Source of the DNA: Actinomadura sp. 7K507
Lineage (GTDB): Bacteria; Actinomycetota; Actinomycetes; Streptosporangiales; Streptosporangiaceae
Assembly: GCF_004348425.1 (NCBI RefSeq)
Contig: NZ_SMKK01000072.1
Location: 1-38,908 of the forward strand
Length of the DNA: 38,908 bases
Direction of reading: 5' to 3'
The notes beneath the pieces were generated by a model. The model was not told the origin of the DNA and did not search any database. It worked only from the letters and a program-made list of their open reading frames with translations. Position numbers and translations under genes: made by a program. Shown piece by piece: positions 1 to 10,277 of the stretch (position 1 is the stretch's first letter; every line of letters starts with the position of its first letter).

Positions 1-558
1 GCCCTCCCCGCTTCCCACGGTCGGGAACCAGCCGAGCCGCACCCCGAACAGCCAGGTCAGCAGGATCGCGGTGGCGAACATCGGGGTGCTCGCGCCGATC
101 ACGACGGTGCTGCTCACCCAGCGGTCGACGGCGCCGCCCCGGCGGATGGCCGCCAGCAGGCCGAGCGCGATCCCGCCGATCAGGGCCAGTCCCCAGGCGC
201 CCAGCAGGAGCGGCAGCGTGACGACGGCCGCCCGCTGCACGGACACGGTGACCGGCTCGCGCATGAGGAAGGAGTCGCCGAAGTCCAGGGCCGCCAGCGA
301 CTGCAGGTACTGCCCGTACTGCGCCGCCAGGGGGTCGTCGAGCCGATGGGCCTCCCGGATCGCCTGCCGCTGCTCGGCCGACGCGTACGGCCCCGCCAAT
401 GCCTGCTCGGCGCCGCCCGGCGCCGCGTAGACCAGGGCGAAGAGCACGAACGACACGACCAGGAGAACCGCGACCCCGCCGAGGAATCGGCCGCCGAGGA
501 ATCGGAGCGCCGGTCCGGCCCGGTTCGGCCGGACCCGCTCACGGCCCTTCAAGGTCAC
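1..558 (-). CDS. ABC transporter permease, DppB/OppB type (partial)
   Basis: Inner-membrane permease of a family-5 (peptide/nickel/opine) ABC importer. Reading the minus strand from GTG 558 gives a basic N-terminus, a first hydrophobic helix (about residues 28-48) and an extracytoplasmic stretch containing APGGAEQAL and a Leu-Asp-Asp-Pro segment followed by QYGQYL. These are typical of DppB-like permeases just before the GDSF element. A second membrane segment follows. The gene runs off the left edge after about 186 codons, so the EAA loop that contacts the ATPase is not seen. The GTG start overlaps the stop of the binding-protein gene (GTGA), which implies translational coupling. The family is clear; the substrate is unknown. 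Confidence 0.85.
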   Translation of the reverse strand, partial: MTLKGRERVRPNRAGPALRFLGGRFLGGVAVLLVVSFVLFALVYAAPGGAEQALAGPYASAEQRQAIREAHRLDDPLAAQYGQYLQSLAALDFGDSFLMREPVTVSVQRAAVVTLPLLLGAWGLALIGGIALGLLAAIRRGGAVDRWVSSTVVIGASTPMFATAILLTWLFGVRLGWFPTVGSGEG

Positions 559-2171
559 GGCGCCACCAGCGCCTCGGGCCACTGGGTCATCCACCAGAAG
601 GTGCTCAGGGACGGGACGTCGAGGCCGTTGCGCCCGGCGATGAACACCTTGGGGGACGCGATCGGCACGTAGGGCACGTCGGCCTGCCCGAGCGTCAGGG
701 CTTCGAGCAGCAGCGCGCCGCGCTTCGGGTCGTCGACGGCGAGTTTCCGGCTGTCGCCGAGCAGGGCGTCGACGTCGCCGTTGACATAGTCGGAGATGTT
801 GGTCCCCGACCCTCCGGTGGTCACGGCGTTGGCGCCGTTGAGGACGTACATGGGCAGGTTGGACGCGTCGGGCGCGCTGCCGCTGAACATGTCGATCGAG
901 ACGCCATCGGTCTCGTGCTCGAAGTACACCGCGCTGTAGTAGGTCTGGTCGTCGACTTCGCGCACCTTGAGCTCGATCCCGATCTTGGCGAGGTCCTGGG
1001 CGGCCGTCTGGACGATGAGCGCGAGGGTGGGGTCACTGCCGGTGACCAGCACCTCGCTGGACACACCACCGGGGGACGAGGACTTCGCGATCTCGCTCCG
1101 TGCGGCGTCGAGGTCGAAGACGATGTCGTCGCCTAGCTTGGCGTAGGCGGTCCGCGTCGCCTCCTTGCCGGCCAGGCCGGCCATCACCGGTTCGGGGACG
1201 ACGGTCGGGGCGGGGTCGGCGTTGCCGCCGAGCGCTCCCTTGATGATCGCCTGCCTGTTCAAAGCCTTCTGGAAAGCGCGCCGCAGATGGATGTCGTCCC
1301 ACGGCTCGGTCTCGACGTTGAGGTTGAACTTGTACACCGACAGGTCGGCGCTGTCCGCGATCCGCATGCCGGGGAGACCGCGGATGGAGGCGACCTGCGG
1401 CAGCGGGACGTTGAGCATGCCGTCGTACTGGCGGGACTGCAGCGCGTTCATGCGGGCCGCGTCGTCACCGACCACGCCGAGCTTGACGGTCTTGAGTTCC
1501 GGCTTGTTCTCTCCCCAATAGCCGTCGTTGGCGTCGAGGGTGAGCTCGCGGGTGGGGGTGAAGGCGGCGAACTCGTACGGACCGGTGCCCATGTTGAGGA
1601 CGTCCTGGGTGCCGACGCGCTTGCCGTTCTTGCCGTAGAAGCTCTCCGACACCATGCCGATCTGGGCGAGGACGGCGGTGAACTGCGGGTCGGGCGCGCT
1701 GAGCGAGACGGTGACCTCGCGGTCGCCGGTGACCTCGACCGACTTCACCTGGCCGAACAGTGCGGCGTTGACCGACTCCGAATCGTCGCCGGTGTGGAGA
1801 TCGATGGAGAAGGCGGCGTCCTCTGCGGTGAACGGTGATCCGTCCCAGAACTCGACCCCGTCGCGGATGGTGAGGACGTAGGTCTTCGGGTCGGGGTTCT
1901 CGATGGCCGCGGCCAGCAGCGGTTTGAACTCGCCGCCGTCGTAGCGGACCAGCGGTTCCAGCGCGATGAGCAGCGAACCGCTCGCGAGGCTGCTGCTCTG
2001 CCGCGGGTCGAGGACCGGAGGAAGGACCGTGGTGAGCATGCTCACCGACGTCACGCTCCCGCGCGAGTCGCTGTTGCCGGTGCCGCCGCACGCGGTGGTC
2101 ACGAGGGCCAGCACCGCGATCACCGCGATGCCGGCACGTCTGCGAAGGATGCGTCCGCCTCTAGCTGTCAT
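555..2171 (-). CDS. ABC transporter substrate-binding lipoprotein, family 5
   Basis: Extracytoplasmic solute receptor (SBP_bac_5, DppA/OppA-like), 538 aa. I chose ATG 2171 because it begins a classic lipoprotein signal: Arg-rich N-terminus, hydrophobic core AVIAVLAL and lipobox VTTAC. The longer open frame upstream runs into the neighbouring gene and looks non-coding. Family landmarks include LVRYDGGEFKPLLA near the N-terminus, VEFWDGSPFTAEDA (about residues 105-118), TGPYEF, and RRAFQKALNRQAI. The mature protein should be anchored outside the membrane and deliver a ligand to the permease encoded immediately downstream. The ligand cannot be read from sequence. A palindromic operator-like sequence lies 24-54 bases upstream of the start. 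Confidence 0.9.
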   Translation of the reverse strand: MTARGGRILRRRAGIAVIAVLALVTTACGGTGNSDSRGSVTSVSMLTTVLPPVLDPRQSSSLASGSLLIALEPLVRYDGGEFKPLLAAAIENPDPKTYVLTIRDGVEFWDGSPFTAEDAAFSIDLHTGDDSESVNAALFGQVKSVEVTGDREVTVSLSAPDPQFTAVLAQIGMVSESFYGKNGKRVGTQDVLNMGTGPYEFAAFTPTRELTLDANDGYWGENKPELKTVKLGVVGDDAARMNALQSRQYDGMLNVPLPQVASIRGLPGMRIADSADLSVYKFNLNVETEPWDDIHLRRAFQKALNRQAIIKGALGGNADPAPTVVPEPVMAGLAGKEATRTAYAKLGDDIVFDLDAARSEIAKSSSPGGVSSEVLVTGSDPTLALIVQTAAQDLAKIGIELKVREVDDQTYYSAVYFEHETDGVSIDMFSGSAPDASNLPMYVLNGANAVTTGGSGTNISDYVNGDVDALLGDSRKLAVDDPKRGALLLEALTLGQADVPYVPIASPKVFIAGRNGLDVPSLSTFWWMTQWPEALVAP

Positions 2172-2194
2172 GTCGCCTGCCCGAACGGAGGAGG

Positions 2195-2225
2195 TTGGAT
2201 GCCAGGCAATATATATTGCATCCAA
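2195..2225. promoter_or_regulatory. Dyad operator candidate upstream of the binding-protein gene
   Basis: TTGGATGC (2195-2202) is mirrored by GCATCCAA (2218-2225). Inside lies a perfect 14-bp palindrome, GCAATATATATTGC (2206-2219). The site is AT-rich in a GC-rich setting and ends 24 bases before the ATG at 2171. Its outer half-site recurs between the monooxygenase and DUF1275 genes. The regulator is not in the window. Confidence 0.55.
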
Positions 2226-2275
2226 TTCGATGACCAGACCTGCACGGCCGTTTTTCTCCCGAAGGAGGGGCGCGG

Positions 2276-3406
2276 CTAGGGCCGGGAGGCTGACGCGTGC
2301 TGAGCGGCGAGCCGTCGCAGCAGGTCGTTGCGCTGTTGCAGTTCCTCGTCCGTGCCGGGCACCATCATCGGGCCGTGCTCGGCGACGCTCGCCTGCGCCT
2401 TGTCGACGTGGCGGCGCTGCCGCCGCTCGTACCGCTCGCAGGCCGCCGGGATGTCGCCGGGTGTGCGCGCCACCTCCTCGGCCAGGTACTCGGCGGCCGT
2501 CATCGCGAGGCTGGTGCCCATCCCGGACAGCAACGACGCGCAGTGCGCCGCGTCGCCGATCAGTGCGACTCCGCCTCGCGACCACCGCGGCATGCGGGTC
2601 TGCGCGAGCGAGTCGAAGTAGAAGCCCGTGGTCCGGTCGTCGGCGAACGCCCCGCGCAGCCGCGGCAGCTCCCAGGCGTCCCCGCGGCCGAGGAAGTCGA
2701 TCACGATGCGACGCTGCCGGTCGAGATCGCGATGGTCGTACTCGATCTCGTCGCTGCGCACCAGGATGTAGGCGAGCGGCCCGTCACCCACGTCACGCAC
2801 CGCCGCCATGAGGCCCGGAACGCTGTACATCGCCTGGCGCCACGGCTCGTCCGGGTCGAGGTTGGCCAGCGCCACGTAGTAGCCCTGGTGCGCGAGGAAG
2901 TCCGACTCGGGACCGAAGGTCATCCGCCGGGTCGCCGAGTGCAGCCCGTCGGCGCCGACGACCAGGTCGAACGATTCCCGGCGCCCGTCGGTGAACCGCA
3001 CCTCGACGGCGCTCTCGTCCGCCAGCTGCGCGATCGACGCCCCGAACCGGAAGTCCGCCCGGGGCTCCGCGGCCGCGAAGAGCAGGTCGTTGAGCCGGTC
3101 ACGAGTGATTTCGAGGTCGTCGTCGGTCTCGTTGGCGAACCAGGCGAGATCGATGGTCGCGACGGGCAGGCCGGCCGCGTCGAGCACCGTGCCCGGCTCG
3201 GCCGGCGGAACCGTCTGCCGCCGCGCATCGTCCAGGATGCCCATCCGGGCGGCCGTTCCGAGCGCCTCACCCCGGATGTCGATCGGGGCGCCGCCGCGCC
3301 GCAGCCCGTCGCACAGCTCCACCACGGTGACATCGGCACCGTGACGGGAGAACCAGTAGGCGGCCGTGAGGCCCGCCATGCTCGCGCCGGACACCAGAAC
3401 CTTCAT
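2276..3406 (-). CDS. FAD-dependent monooxygenase
   Basis: Class A flavoprotein monooxygenase (PF01494, TetX/PHBH-like), 376 aa, expected to use NAD(P)H and O2 to hydroxylate a small substrate in the cytoplasm. The Rossmann motif is the variant GASMAG (residues 7-12) followed by an acidic beta-strand end, VTVVE. The GADGLHS segment is the DG motif that contacts FAD and NAD(P)H. GVALIGDAAHC is the GD motif binding the FAD ribityl chain. ATG 3406 is supported by GAGGAG about 7 bases upstream. It is transcribed towards the ABC importer genes and away from the DUF1275 gene. The substrate is unknown; antibiotic or aromatic substrates are both possible. Confidence 0.88.
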   Translation of the reverse strand: MKVLVSGASMAGLTAAYWFSRHGADVTVVELCDGLRRGGAPIDIRGEALGTAARMGILDDARRQTVPPAEPGTVLDAAGLPVATIDLAWFANETDDDLEITRDRLNDLLFAAAEPRADFRFGASIAQLADESAVEVRFTDGRRESFDLVVGADGLHSATRRMTFGPESDFLAHQGYYVALANLDPDEPWRQAMYSVPGLMAAVRDVGDGPLAYILVRSDEIEYDHRDLDRQRRIVIDFLGRGDAWELPRLRGAFADDRTTGFYFDSLAQTRMPRWSRGGVALIGDAAHCASLLSGMGTSLAMTAAEYLAEEVARTPGDIPAACERYERRQRRHVDKAQASVAEHGPMMVPGTDEELQQRNDLLRRLAAQHASASRP

Positions 3407-3456
3407 CGCACTCGCTCCTCGCACACGGTAACCACATTCCATCATCGCGACTGATA

Positions 3457-3483
3457 GCATCCTATTCCATCTAAATTGGATGT
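3457..3483. promoter_or_regulatory. Operator candidate between divergent genes
   Basis: GCATCCTATT (3457-3466, plus) and ACATCCAATT (3483-3474, minus) face each other as CATCC and GGATG half-sites 15 bases apart. The site lies between the FAD monooxygenase (minus) and DUF1275 (plus) genes. The same half-site, GCATCCAATT, occurs at 2218-2227, so one regulator may control all three transcription units. Confidence 0.45.
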
Positions 3484-3509
3484 AACTAGGTTCCCCGAAG
3501 GAGTTCTGG

Positions 3510-4258
3510 ATGGGCGCCCATCCCCCGTCCCGACCCACCGCCCTCGCGCGGATGGCCGACGACCGCGTCCATCTGCGGCTGATGATGGCGCTGACCTTCA
3601 CCACCGGCATGGTCGACGCGATCGGCTTCCTGGGGCTGGACCGGGTCTTCGTCGGCAACATGACCGGCAACGTGGTGATCCTCGGCATGGCGGTGGTCGG
3701 AACCGATGACTTCCCGGTGGTCGGCCCCGCTCTCGCGCTGATCGGGTTCCTGCTCGGCGCGGCGCACGGAGGGCGGGTGCTGCGCGGCGCTCCCCCCGGC
3801 TGGAGCGGCCGGGTGACCTCCTCCCTCGGGACGGTCGCCGCGATCACCCTCGTTCTCGGCGTCGCCGTCCTCGCCGCCGATCACCTCCCCGAGCCGCTGA
3901 CCATCGCCACGACCAGCCTGCTCGGCGCCGCGATGGGCCTTCAAGCCGCCGTCGCGCGGCACATCGGCGTCGCCGAGGTGACCACCGTGGTCGTGACCTC
4001 GACACTGACCGCGCTCGCCTCGCAGTCGCGTATCGCCGGCGGCACCGGGGAACGCGGCGGGCGCCGCGCACTCGCCGCCGTCCTGATCCTCGCGGGCGCC
4101 GCGGCCGGCGCCGTCCTCCTGCGCGCCGGCGCCGGGGCGGGGCTGCTGGTGGCCGGCGCCATCATGGCCGCCGTCGCGGCGGTGGGAGCGGCGCACGCGC
4201 GGGCGGTCCGGTCCGGGCCCCTCCCGAGCAGCGCGCCGGTACAGGCGGAGCCGACGAC

Positions 4259-4262
<4 letters not shown>
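3510..4262 (+). CDS. DUF1275 (YoaK-type) membrane protein
   Basis: Integral membrane protein of the DUF1275/YoaK family (PF06912), 250 aa, about six hydrophobic segments. The family signature is FTTGMVDAIGFL, then FVGNMTGNVVILG near residues 28-65, and MGLQAAVARHIGVAEVTTVVVTSTLT in the second half (split here only as a description of its two adjacent family blocks). AAGGAG lies 8 bases before ATG 3510. The stop overlaps the ATG of the serine ammonia-lyase gene (ATGA), so the two are probably cotranslated. Members are often guessed to be transporters, but no function is established, and I do not assign one. Confidence 0.85.
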
Positions 4263-5602
<1,340 letters not shown>

Positions 5603-5640
5603 CCGCGACCACCTGAGACACTCGACCAAGGAGGGACGCC

Positions 5641-6078
5641 ATGAGCGACATCGACGACACCATCCCCACCGATCCCGGCGACGAGCTCGTCTTCGCGAAC
5701 GACCGGGTCCGTGTCTGGGCCATGAACCTGGGCCCCGGCGAGGCGATCTTCTTTCACGCTCACCAGCACGACCACCTGATCCTCTGGCCTCAGGCCGGCC
5801 GGGCCCGAGCCCACGACATCGACGAGGAGGACTGGGCGCACGTCCAGGACGCGCAGAAGAACTTCGCCTTCTTCAAGACCGTCGGGCGCGGGAACGCGCT
5901 GAAGCCGCACCGCCTCCGCAACCTGGAGGACCACCCGGTGACCCACTACATCATCGAGCTGATCAGCGAGGAGTCGCCGAGCGACGTCGAACTCCCGGCC
6001 GAGTCGAACGGGCGCGGCGAGATGTCGCGCCCCCACGTCGTCCTGGAGCCGGGCGAGCGGTTGGACCACCGGCACTGA
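5641..6078 (+). CDS. Cupin-domain protein
   Basis: Small (145 aa) soluble beta-barrel protein. The segment GPGEAIFFHAHQHDHLILWPQAG (described here as two halves: GPGEAIFFHAHQHD then HLILWPQAG) resembles the cupin metal-binding strand with clustered His residues at about 40-45. A second His occurs in LKPHRLRN, and VLEPGERLDHRH closes the chain. AAGGAGG lies 6 bases upstream of ATG 5641. It follows the serine ammonia-lyase gene by 38 bases and is probably cotranscribed. Cupins include dioxygenases, isomerases and sensors, so no reaction is assigned. Confidence 0.7.
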   Translation: MSDIDDTIPTDPGDELVFANDRVRVWAMNLGPGEAIFFHAHQHDHLILWPQAGRARAHDIDEEDWAHVQDAQKNFAFFKTVGRGNALKPHRLRNLEDHPVTHYIIELISEESPSDVELPAESNGRGEMSRPHVVLEPGERLDHRH

Positions 6079-6095
6079 CCGGCCGGGCGGGCATG

Positions 6096-6130
6096 AGCCC
6101 CGGGTCCGGCGCGACGCCGGACCCGGGGCT
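6096..6130. terminator. Perfect 16-bp hairpin, likely bidirectional terminator
   Basis: The arms 6096-6111 and 6115-6130 are perfectly complementary (arm AGCCCCGGGTCCGGCG) around the 3-base loop CGA. The hairpin sits between convergent genes, the cupin gene on plus and the SDR gene on minus. There is no strong U-tract, as is common in actinomycetes. Confidence 0.85.
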
Positions 6131-6156
6131 TCGTCGTGCACTGCGGCCGCGTACGG

Positions 6157-6984
<828 letters not shown>

Positions 6985-7045
6985 TTCGTCCCTTGCTGTC
7001 GAGGTAGGGGCGCGGCGGACGGCCGAACCCGAGCCGGCGGATCGG

Positions 7046-7453
7046 TCAGTCGACCGCGACCACGGCTTCTCCGGCCAACGTGACCGTTCCGTCCGCGAGG
7101 GTGACGGTCAGGTCGAGCGTCGCCAGTCGTTCACCGTCGGCCTCCTGGATCTCGCGGACCGCACCGGTGCATGTGGGCCGGCCGTGGACGGGTGTGACCG
7201 CGGCGAACCGCACCTTGTAGGAGCGGATCCTCTCGATGGGAAACGCGTCGGTCAGCACGCGGGCCAGATAGGCCATGGAGAGCATGCCGTGGGCGAATAC
7301 GTCGTCCAGTCCTGCGGATCTGGCCACGTCCAGGTCGATGTGGATCGGGTGGTGGTCACCGGAGGCGCCGGCGAAGAGCGCGAGGGTGGTGCGCGAGATC
7401 GGCGGGACGACCAGTTCGTCGAGCACGGTTCCGGGCACGATGGCGGCGGTCAT
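7046..7453 (-). CDS. MaoC-type enoyl-CoA hydratase subunit
   Basis: Hot-dog fold hydratase of 135 aa. The hydratase-2 motif is visible as FAGASGDHHPIHIDLDVARSAG (read as FAGASGDHHPIH then IDLDVARSAG, about residues 27-48), with the catalytic Asp and His in GDHHPIH, followed by FAHGMLSMAYLARVL. ATG 7453 shares one base with the stop of the upstream gene (TGATG), so this protein is probably made in equal amounts with the 153-aa MaoC-N partner. Such short paired proteins form heteromeric hydratases for bulky CoA esters, as ChsH1/ChsH2 do in cholesterol side-chain degradation. The pairing here is inference. Confidence 0.85.
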   Translation of the reverse strand: MTAAIVPGTVLDELVVPPISRTTLALFAGASGDHHPIHIDLDVARSAGLDDVFAHGMLSMAYLARVLTDAFPIERIRSYKVRFAAVTPVHGRPTCTGAVREIQEADGERLATLDLTVTLADGTVTLAGEAVVAVD

Positions 7454-7914
7454 CAGGCGTTCACTCCGTTGAGTTCGCGCACGACCAGCGTGCTGCGCAT
7501 GGTGACCACCGTCGTGCCGTGCTGGTCGGCGATGGGAACGTCGGTGACCAGGAACTTCAATGCGCCGCCTCGCTTCTCGAACACGTCGGCCACGGTCGAC
7601 GACGACGTCAGCTCGTCGCCCGCGTGCGCCACCCCGTGGTAGGTGAACTCCTGCTCGCCGTGCAGGAGAGCACGCGGATCGACTCCGATCTCCGTGAGAT
7701 AGCCCAGCGGATCGGGCATCTCGAGGTCGACGCCGAAGTAGAAGGTCGGGGGCACGGGAAGGTCGTGGTGGCCCGCCCGCCGGGCGGCCTCGACGTCGGT
7801 GAACACCGGGTCGGTCTGGCCGGTGGCCTTGGCGAACACCCGCAGCCGGCTGCGGGTCACCAGCAGGGTGCCGCCGGGCCGGGTCTGGCCGATGAGCGAG
7901 GAGTCGAGCGCCAT
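7453..7914 (-). CDS. MaoC N-terminal-domain hydratase partner (FAS1_DH type)
   Basis: 153-aa hot-dog protein of the MaoC_dehydrat_N type (PF13452). It starts SSLIGQTRPGG, carries VPPTFYFGVDLEMPDPLGYL in the middle and HGEQEFTYHGVAHAGDELT (about residues 85-103). It lacks the Asp/His hydratase motif, which its downstream partner supplies. It is coupled on both sides by one-base TGATG overlaps, to the thiolase gene upstream and the MaoC gene downstream. Proteins of this type bind the acyl-CoA while the partner carries the catalytic residues. No DUF35 domain is fused to it, unlike ChsH2. Confidence 0.82.
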   Translation of the reverse strand: MALDSSLIGQTRPGGTLLVTRSRLRVFAKATGQTDPVFTDVEAARRAGHHDLPVPPTFYFGVDLEMPDPLGYLTEIGVDPRALLHGEQEFTYHGVAHAGDELTSSSTVADVFEKRGGALKFLVTDVPIADQHGTTVVTMRSTLVVRELNGVNA

Positions 7915-9104
7915 CAGCCGTCGGCCTTCTTGTACATGGTGACCACGCAGGCCCCGCCGAGCCCCAGATTGTGCTGGAGGGCGCAGTCGACACCGTCGAC
8001 CTGGCGCGCCGCGGCCTCACCACGCAGCTGCCACACGAGTTCGGCGCACTGCGCCAGGCCGGTCGCTCCGAGCGGGTGGCCCTTCGAGATCAGCCCGCCC
8101 GACGGGTTGGTCACCACACGGCCGCCATAGGTGTTGTCGCCGTCGAGGACGAACTTGTCCGCGGTGCCCTCGGGGGTGAGGCCGAGCGCCTCATAAGTGA
8201 GGAACTCGTTGGTGGTGAAGCAGTCGTGGAGCTCGACGACGCGAACGTCCTCGGGACCGATCCCGCTCTCCTCGTACACCGCCGTGGACGCGTTGACCGC
8301 CATGTCGTAACCGACCAGCCGCCTCATATCGCCCTCGAACGCGCCGGGCGTGTCGGTGACCATGGACTGACCGGCGATGACGACGTCGGAGCGCAGGCCA
8401 TGCTTCTTGGCGTAGTCGGGGGACACGACGACCGCGGCGGCGGCACCGCAGGTGGGCGGGCAGCACTGGAACCGTGTCAGGGGGCCGTAGATATGCGGGG
8501 AGGCCATGACCTCCTCGAAGCTCAGCGGGTCGCGGAACACGGCATAGGGGTTGTTCGCCGCGTGCTTGCGCGACTTCACCGTGATGTGCGCGAAGACCGA
8601 CGGATCGATTCCGTGGTCCTCTACGTACTGCTGGCCGGCACCGCCGAAGAACGTCGCCGCGTTCGGGACCGACGCGTCCGGTACCCCGCTCACCCGGTCG
8701 CGCACCTGCTCGAAGCTCTCCAGGGCCCCCGGGCGATCGGAGTACACCTGCTGGATCGCACCCGGCACCATCTGCTCGAAGCCGAGCGCGAGCGCGACGT
8801 CGACCATGCCGCCGGCGACGGCCTGCCGGGCCATGAAGAGAGCGGACGAGCCGGTGGAGCAGTTGTTGTTGACGTTGACGACCGGAACGCCGGTCTGACC
8901 GAGGCGGTACAGGGCCTTCTGCCCCGAGGTCGAGTCACCGAAGACGTACCCGACATAGGCGTGCTGGACGGCGTCGTAGCCGATGCCCGCATCCGCGAGG
9001 GCGCGACGGGCGGCCTCCGCGCCCATCACGTCATAGGCGTCGCTCTTCCCCGGCTTGGCGAAGGGGATCATCCCCACACCGGCGACCGCCACATTGTCCG
9101 ACAT
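7914..9104 (-). CDS. SCP2-type thiolase (lipid-transfer protein family)
   Basis: Thiolase of 396 aa in the SCP-x/Ltp1 family, expected to cleave a 3-oxoacyl-CoA (bulky or methyl-branched) with CoA. The nucleophile is Cys82 in NVNNNCSTGSSAL. His343 lies in KGHPLGATG and His378 in LQHNLGLGGA. The HDCF element (about residue 295) is also present. Having these residues separates it from Ltp2-type aldolases, which lack the thiolase set. ATG 9104 has GGAGGT 7 bases upstream, overlapping the end of the racemase gene. It precedes and overlaps the MaoC pair, so the operon couples hydration, oxidation and thiolysis. Confidence 0.9.
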   Translation of the reverse strand: MSDNVAVAGVGMIPFAKPGKSDAYDVMGAEAARRALADAGIGYDAVQHAYVGYVFGDSTSGQKALYRLGQTGVPVVNVNNNCSTGSSALFMARQAVAGGMVDVALALGFEQMVPGAIQQVYSDRPGALESFEQVRDRVSGVPDASVPNAATFFGGAGQQYVEDHGIDPSVFAHITVKSRKHAANNPYAVFRDPLSFEEVMASPHIYGPLTRFQCCPPTCGAAAAVVVSPDYAKKHGLRSDVVIAGQSMVTDTPGAFEGDMRRLVGYDMAVNASTAVYEESGIGPEDVRVVELHDCFTTNEFLTYEALGLTPEGTADKFVLDGDNTYGGRVVTNPSGGLISKGHPLGATGLAQCAELVWQLRGEAAARQVDGVDCALQHNLGLGGACVVTMYKKADG

Positions 9105-9114
9105 CGTGACCTCC

Positions 9115-10230
9115 TTACTCGTGTACTCGTGCGTGAGTACGTGACTCGTTGATTCGTGCCGCGCGGGGCGGCCACGACGCTTCGTCATCCCGCCGCGGCG
9201 CGGACGGCTCGGCGCCCGGAGTGCGGGAGAACCGCGGTGCCGGCCTGGGCTGGGGGACGCCGTCGAGCTCGGTGAAGGTGCCGCGGTCGCGCAGATGCTC
9301 GTGATCGAGCGCTTCGGCGTAGGTGAGGACGGGTGTCACGCAGGCATCGGTACCTGCGAAGATCTCCGTCCACTCCGCCATGGTCTTGGACGCGAACGCC
9401 GCCGCGAACGCCGCGCGCAGCTCGTCGGCTCGCGTCTGGTCATGCTGGTCCGGGAGTTCGACGGGATCGAGACCGAGAAGCCGCGCGGCGACCGCGAAGA
9501 ACTGCGGCTCGATGCAGCCCACCGCCATGCTGCGCCCGTCGGCGCAGAGGTAGGTGTCGTAGTACGGCCGGGAACCGTCGAGAAGGTTCCGGCCGCGTTC
9601 GTCGAACCAGGCCCCGGTCCCCCGCATCGACCACATCAGGGTGGCGAGCACGCTCGCGCCATCGCACATCGCGGCGTCCACGACCTGTCCCAGGCCCGAC
9701 CCCTGCCGCTCGAAGAGCGCCGCCAGCACGCCGGCGACAAGGAACATCGCGCCGCCGCCGTAGTCGCCGACCAGGTTCAGCGGCGGGACCGGACGCTCCC
9801 CGGAACGGCCGATGTTCTCCAGGACGCCGGTCACCGAGATGTAGTTGATGTCGTGGCCGGCCGTGGCCGCCAGGGGGCCTTCCTGACCCCACCCGGTCAT
9901 CCGTCCGTACACGAGGCGCGGGTTACGGGCCATGCATTCCTCGGGACCGAGCCCGAGGCGCTCGGTGACGCCGGGACGAAACCCCTCGACCAGAACGTCG
10001 GCGTGATCCACCAGCGTGATCACGCGTTCGAGGTCGGAGGGGCTCTTGAGGTCGGCGGTCATGATGCGTCGACCGCGATGGGTGTAGTCGACCGGTCCGC
10101 GGTTCTCCTCGGCGCGGTCGACGCGGACGACGTCCGCGCCGAGATCGGCCAGGATCATGCACGCGAGAGGGGCGGGTCCGATGCCGCCCAGCTCGACGAC
10201 GCGGAGCCCGACGAGCGGCCCCTGAGCCAT
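9115..10230 (-). CDS. Alpha-methylacyl-CoA racemase (CoA-transferase family III)
   Basis: CaiB/BaiF-fold enzyme of 371 aa. Three residues known to act in mycobacterial MCR occur at the same numbers: His126 (AGHDINYIS), Asp156 (NLVGDYGG) and Glu241 (CIEPQFF). This identifies a racemase that inverts the alpha-methyl centre of 2-methylacyl-CoA rather than a CoA transferase. Such enzymes supply the (S) isomer needed by the acyl-CoA dehydrogenase. ATG 10230 has AAGGAAG upstream. The C-terminal tail is Arg- and Ser-rich and its DNA holds an inverted repeat just before the thiolase start. It is the best clue that the operon handles methyl-branched chains. Confidence 0.9.
   Translation of the reverse strand: MAQGPLVGLRVVELGGIGPAPLACMILADLGADVVRVDRAEENRGPVDYTHRGRRIMTADLKSPSDLERVITLVDHADVLVEGFRPGVTERLGLGPEECMARNPRLVYGRMTGWGQEGPLAATAGHDINYISVTGVLENIGRSGERPVPPLNLVGDYGGGAMFLVAGVLAALFERQGSGLGQVVDAAMCDGASVLATLMWSMRGTGAWFDERGRNLLDGSRPYYDTYLCADGRSMAVGCIEPQFFAVAARLLGLDPVELPDQHDQTRADELRAAFAAAFASKTMAEWTEIFAGTDACVTPVLTYAEALDHEHLRDRGTFTELDGVPQPRPAPRFSRTPGAEPSAPRRDDEASWPPRAARINESRTHARVHE
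9123..9140. repeat. Inverted repeat at racemase-thiolase junction
   Basis: GTACTC (9123-9128) and GAGTAC (9135-9140) form a perfect 6-bp dyad with a 6-base spacer, within a stretch rich in CTCGTG-like repeats at the 3' end of the racemase gene. It lies a few bases upstream of the thiolase ribosome-binding site. It could be an mRNA hairpin or a chance result. Confidence 0.3.
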
Positions 10231-10277
10231 ATGGATCTTCCTTCGTAGCCGTGGAATGCGTGGAGCGCGCTGCGGGC

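Noticed and set aside
2172..2585. Long N-terminal extension of the binding-protein frame
   Set aside because: It runs through the neighbouring monooxygenase gene, has a shadow composition and would destroy the lipoprotein signal at 2171.
7914..9104. Ltp2-type aldolase
   Set aside because: Cys82, His343 and His378 are the thiolase residues, which Ltp2 aldolases do not keep.
9118..9165. Possible CRISPR or simple-repeat array of CTCGTG units
   Set aside because: The repeats are irregular, have no spacers and lie inside coding sequence.
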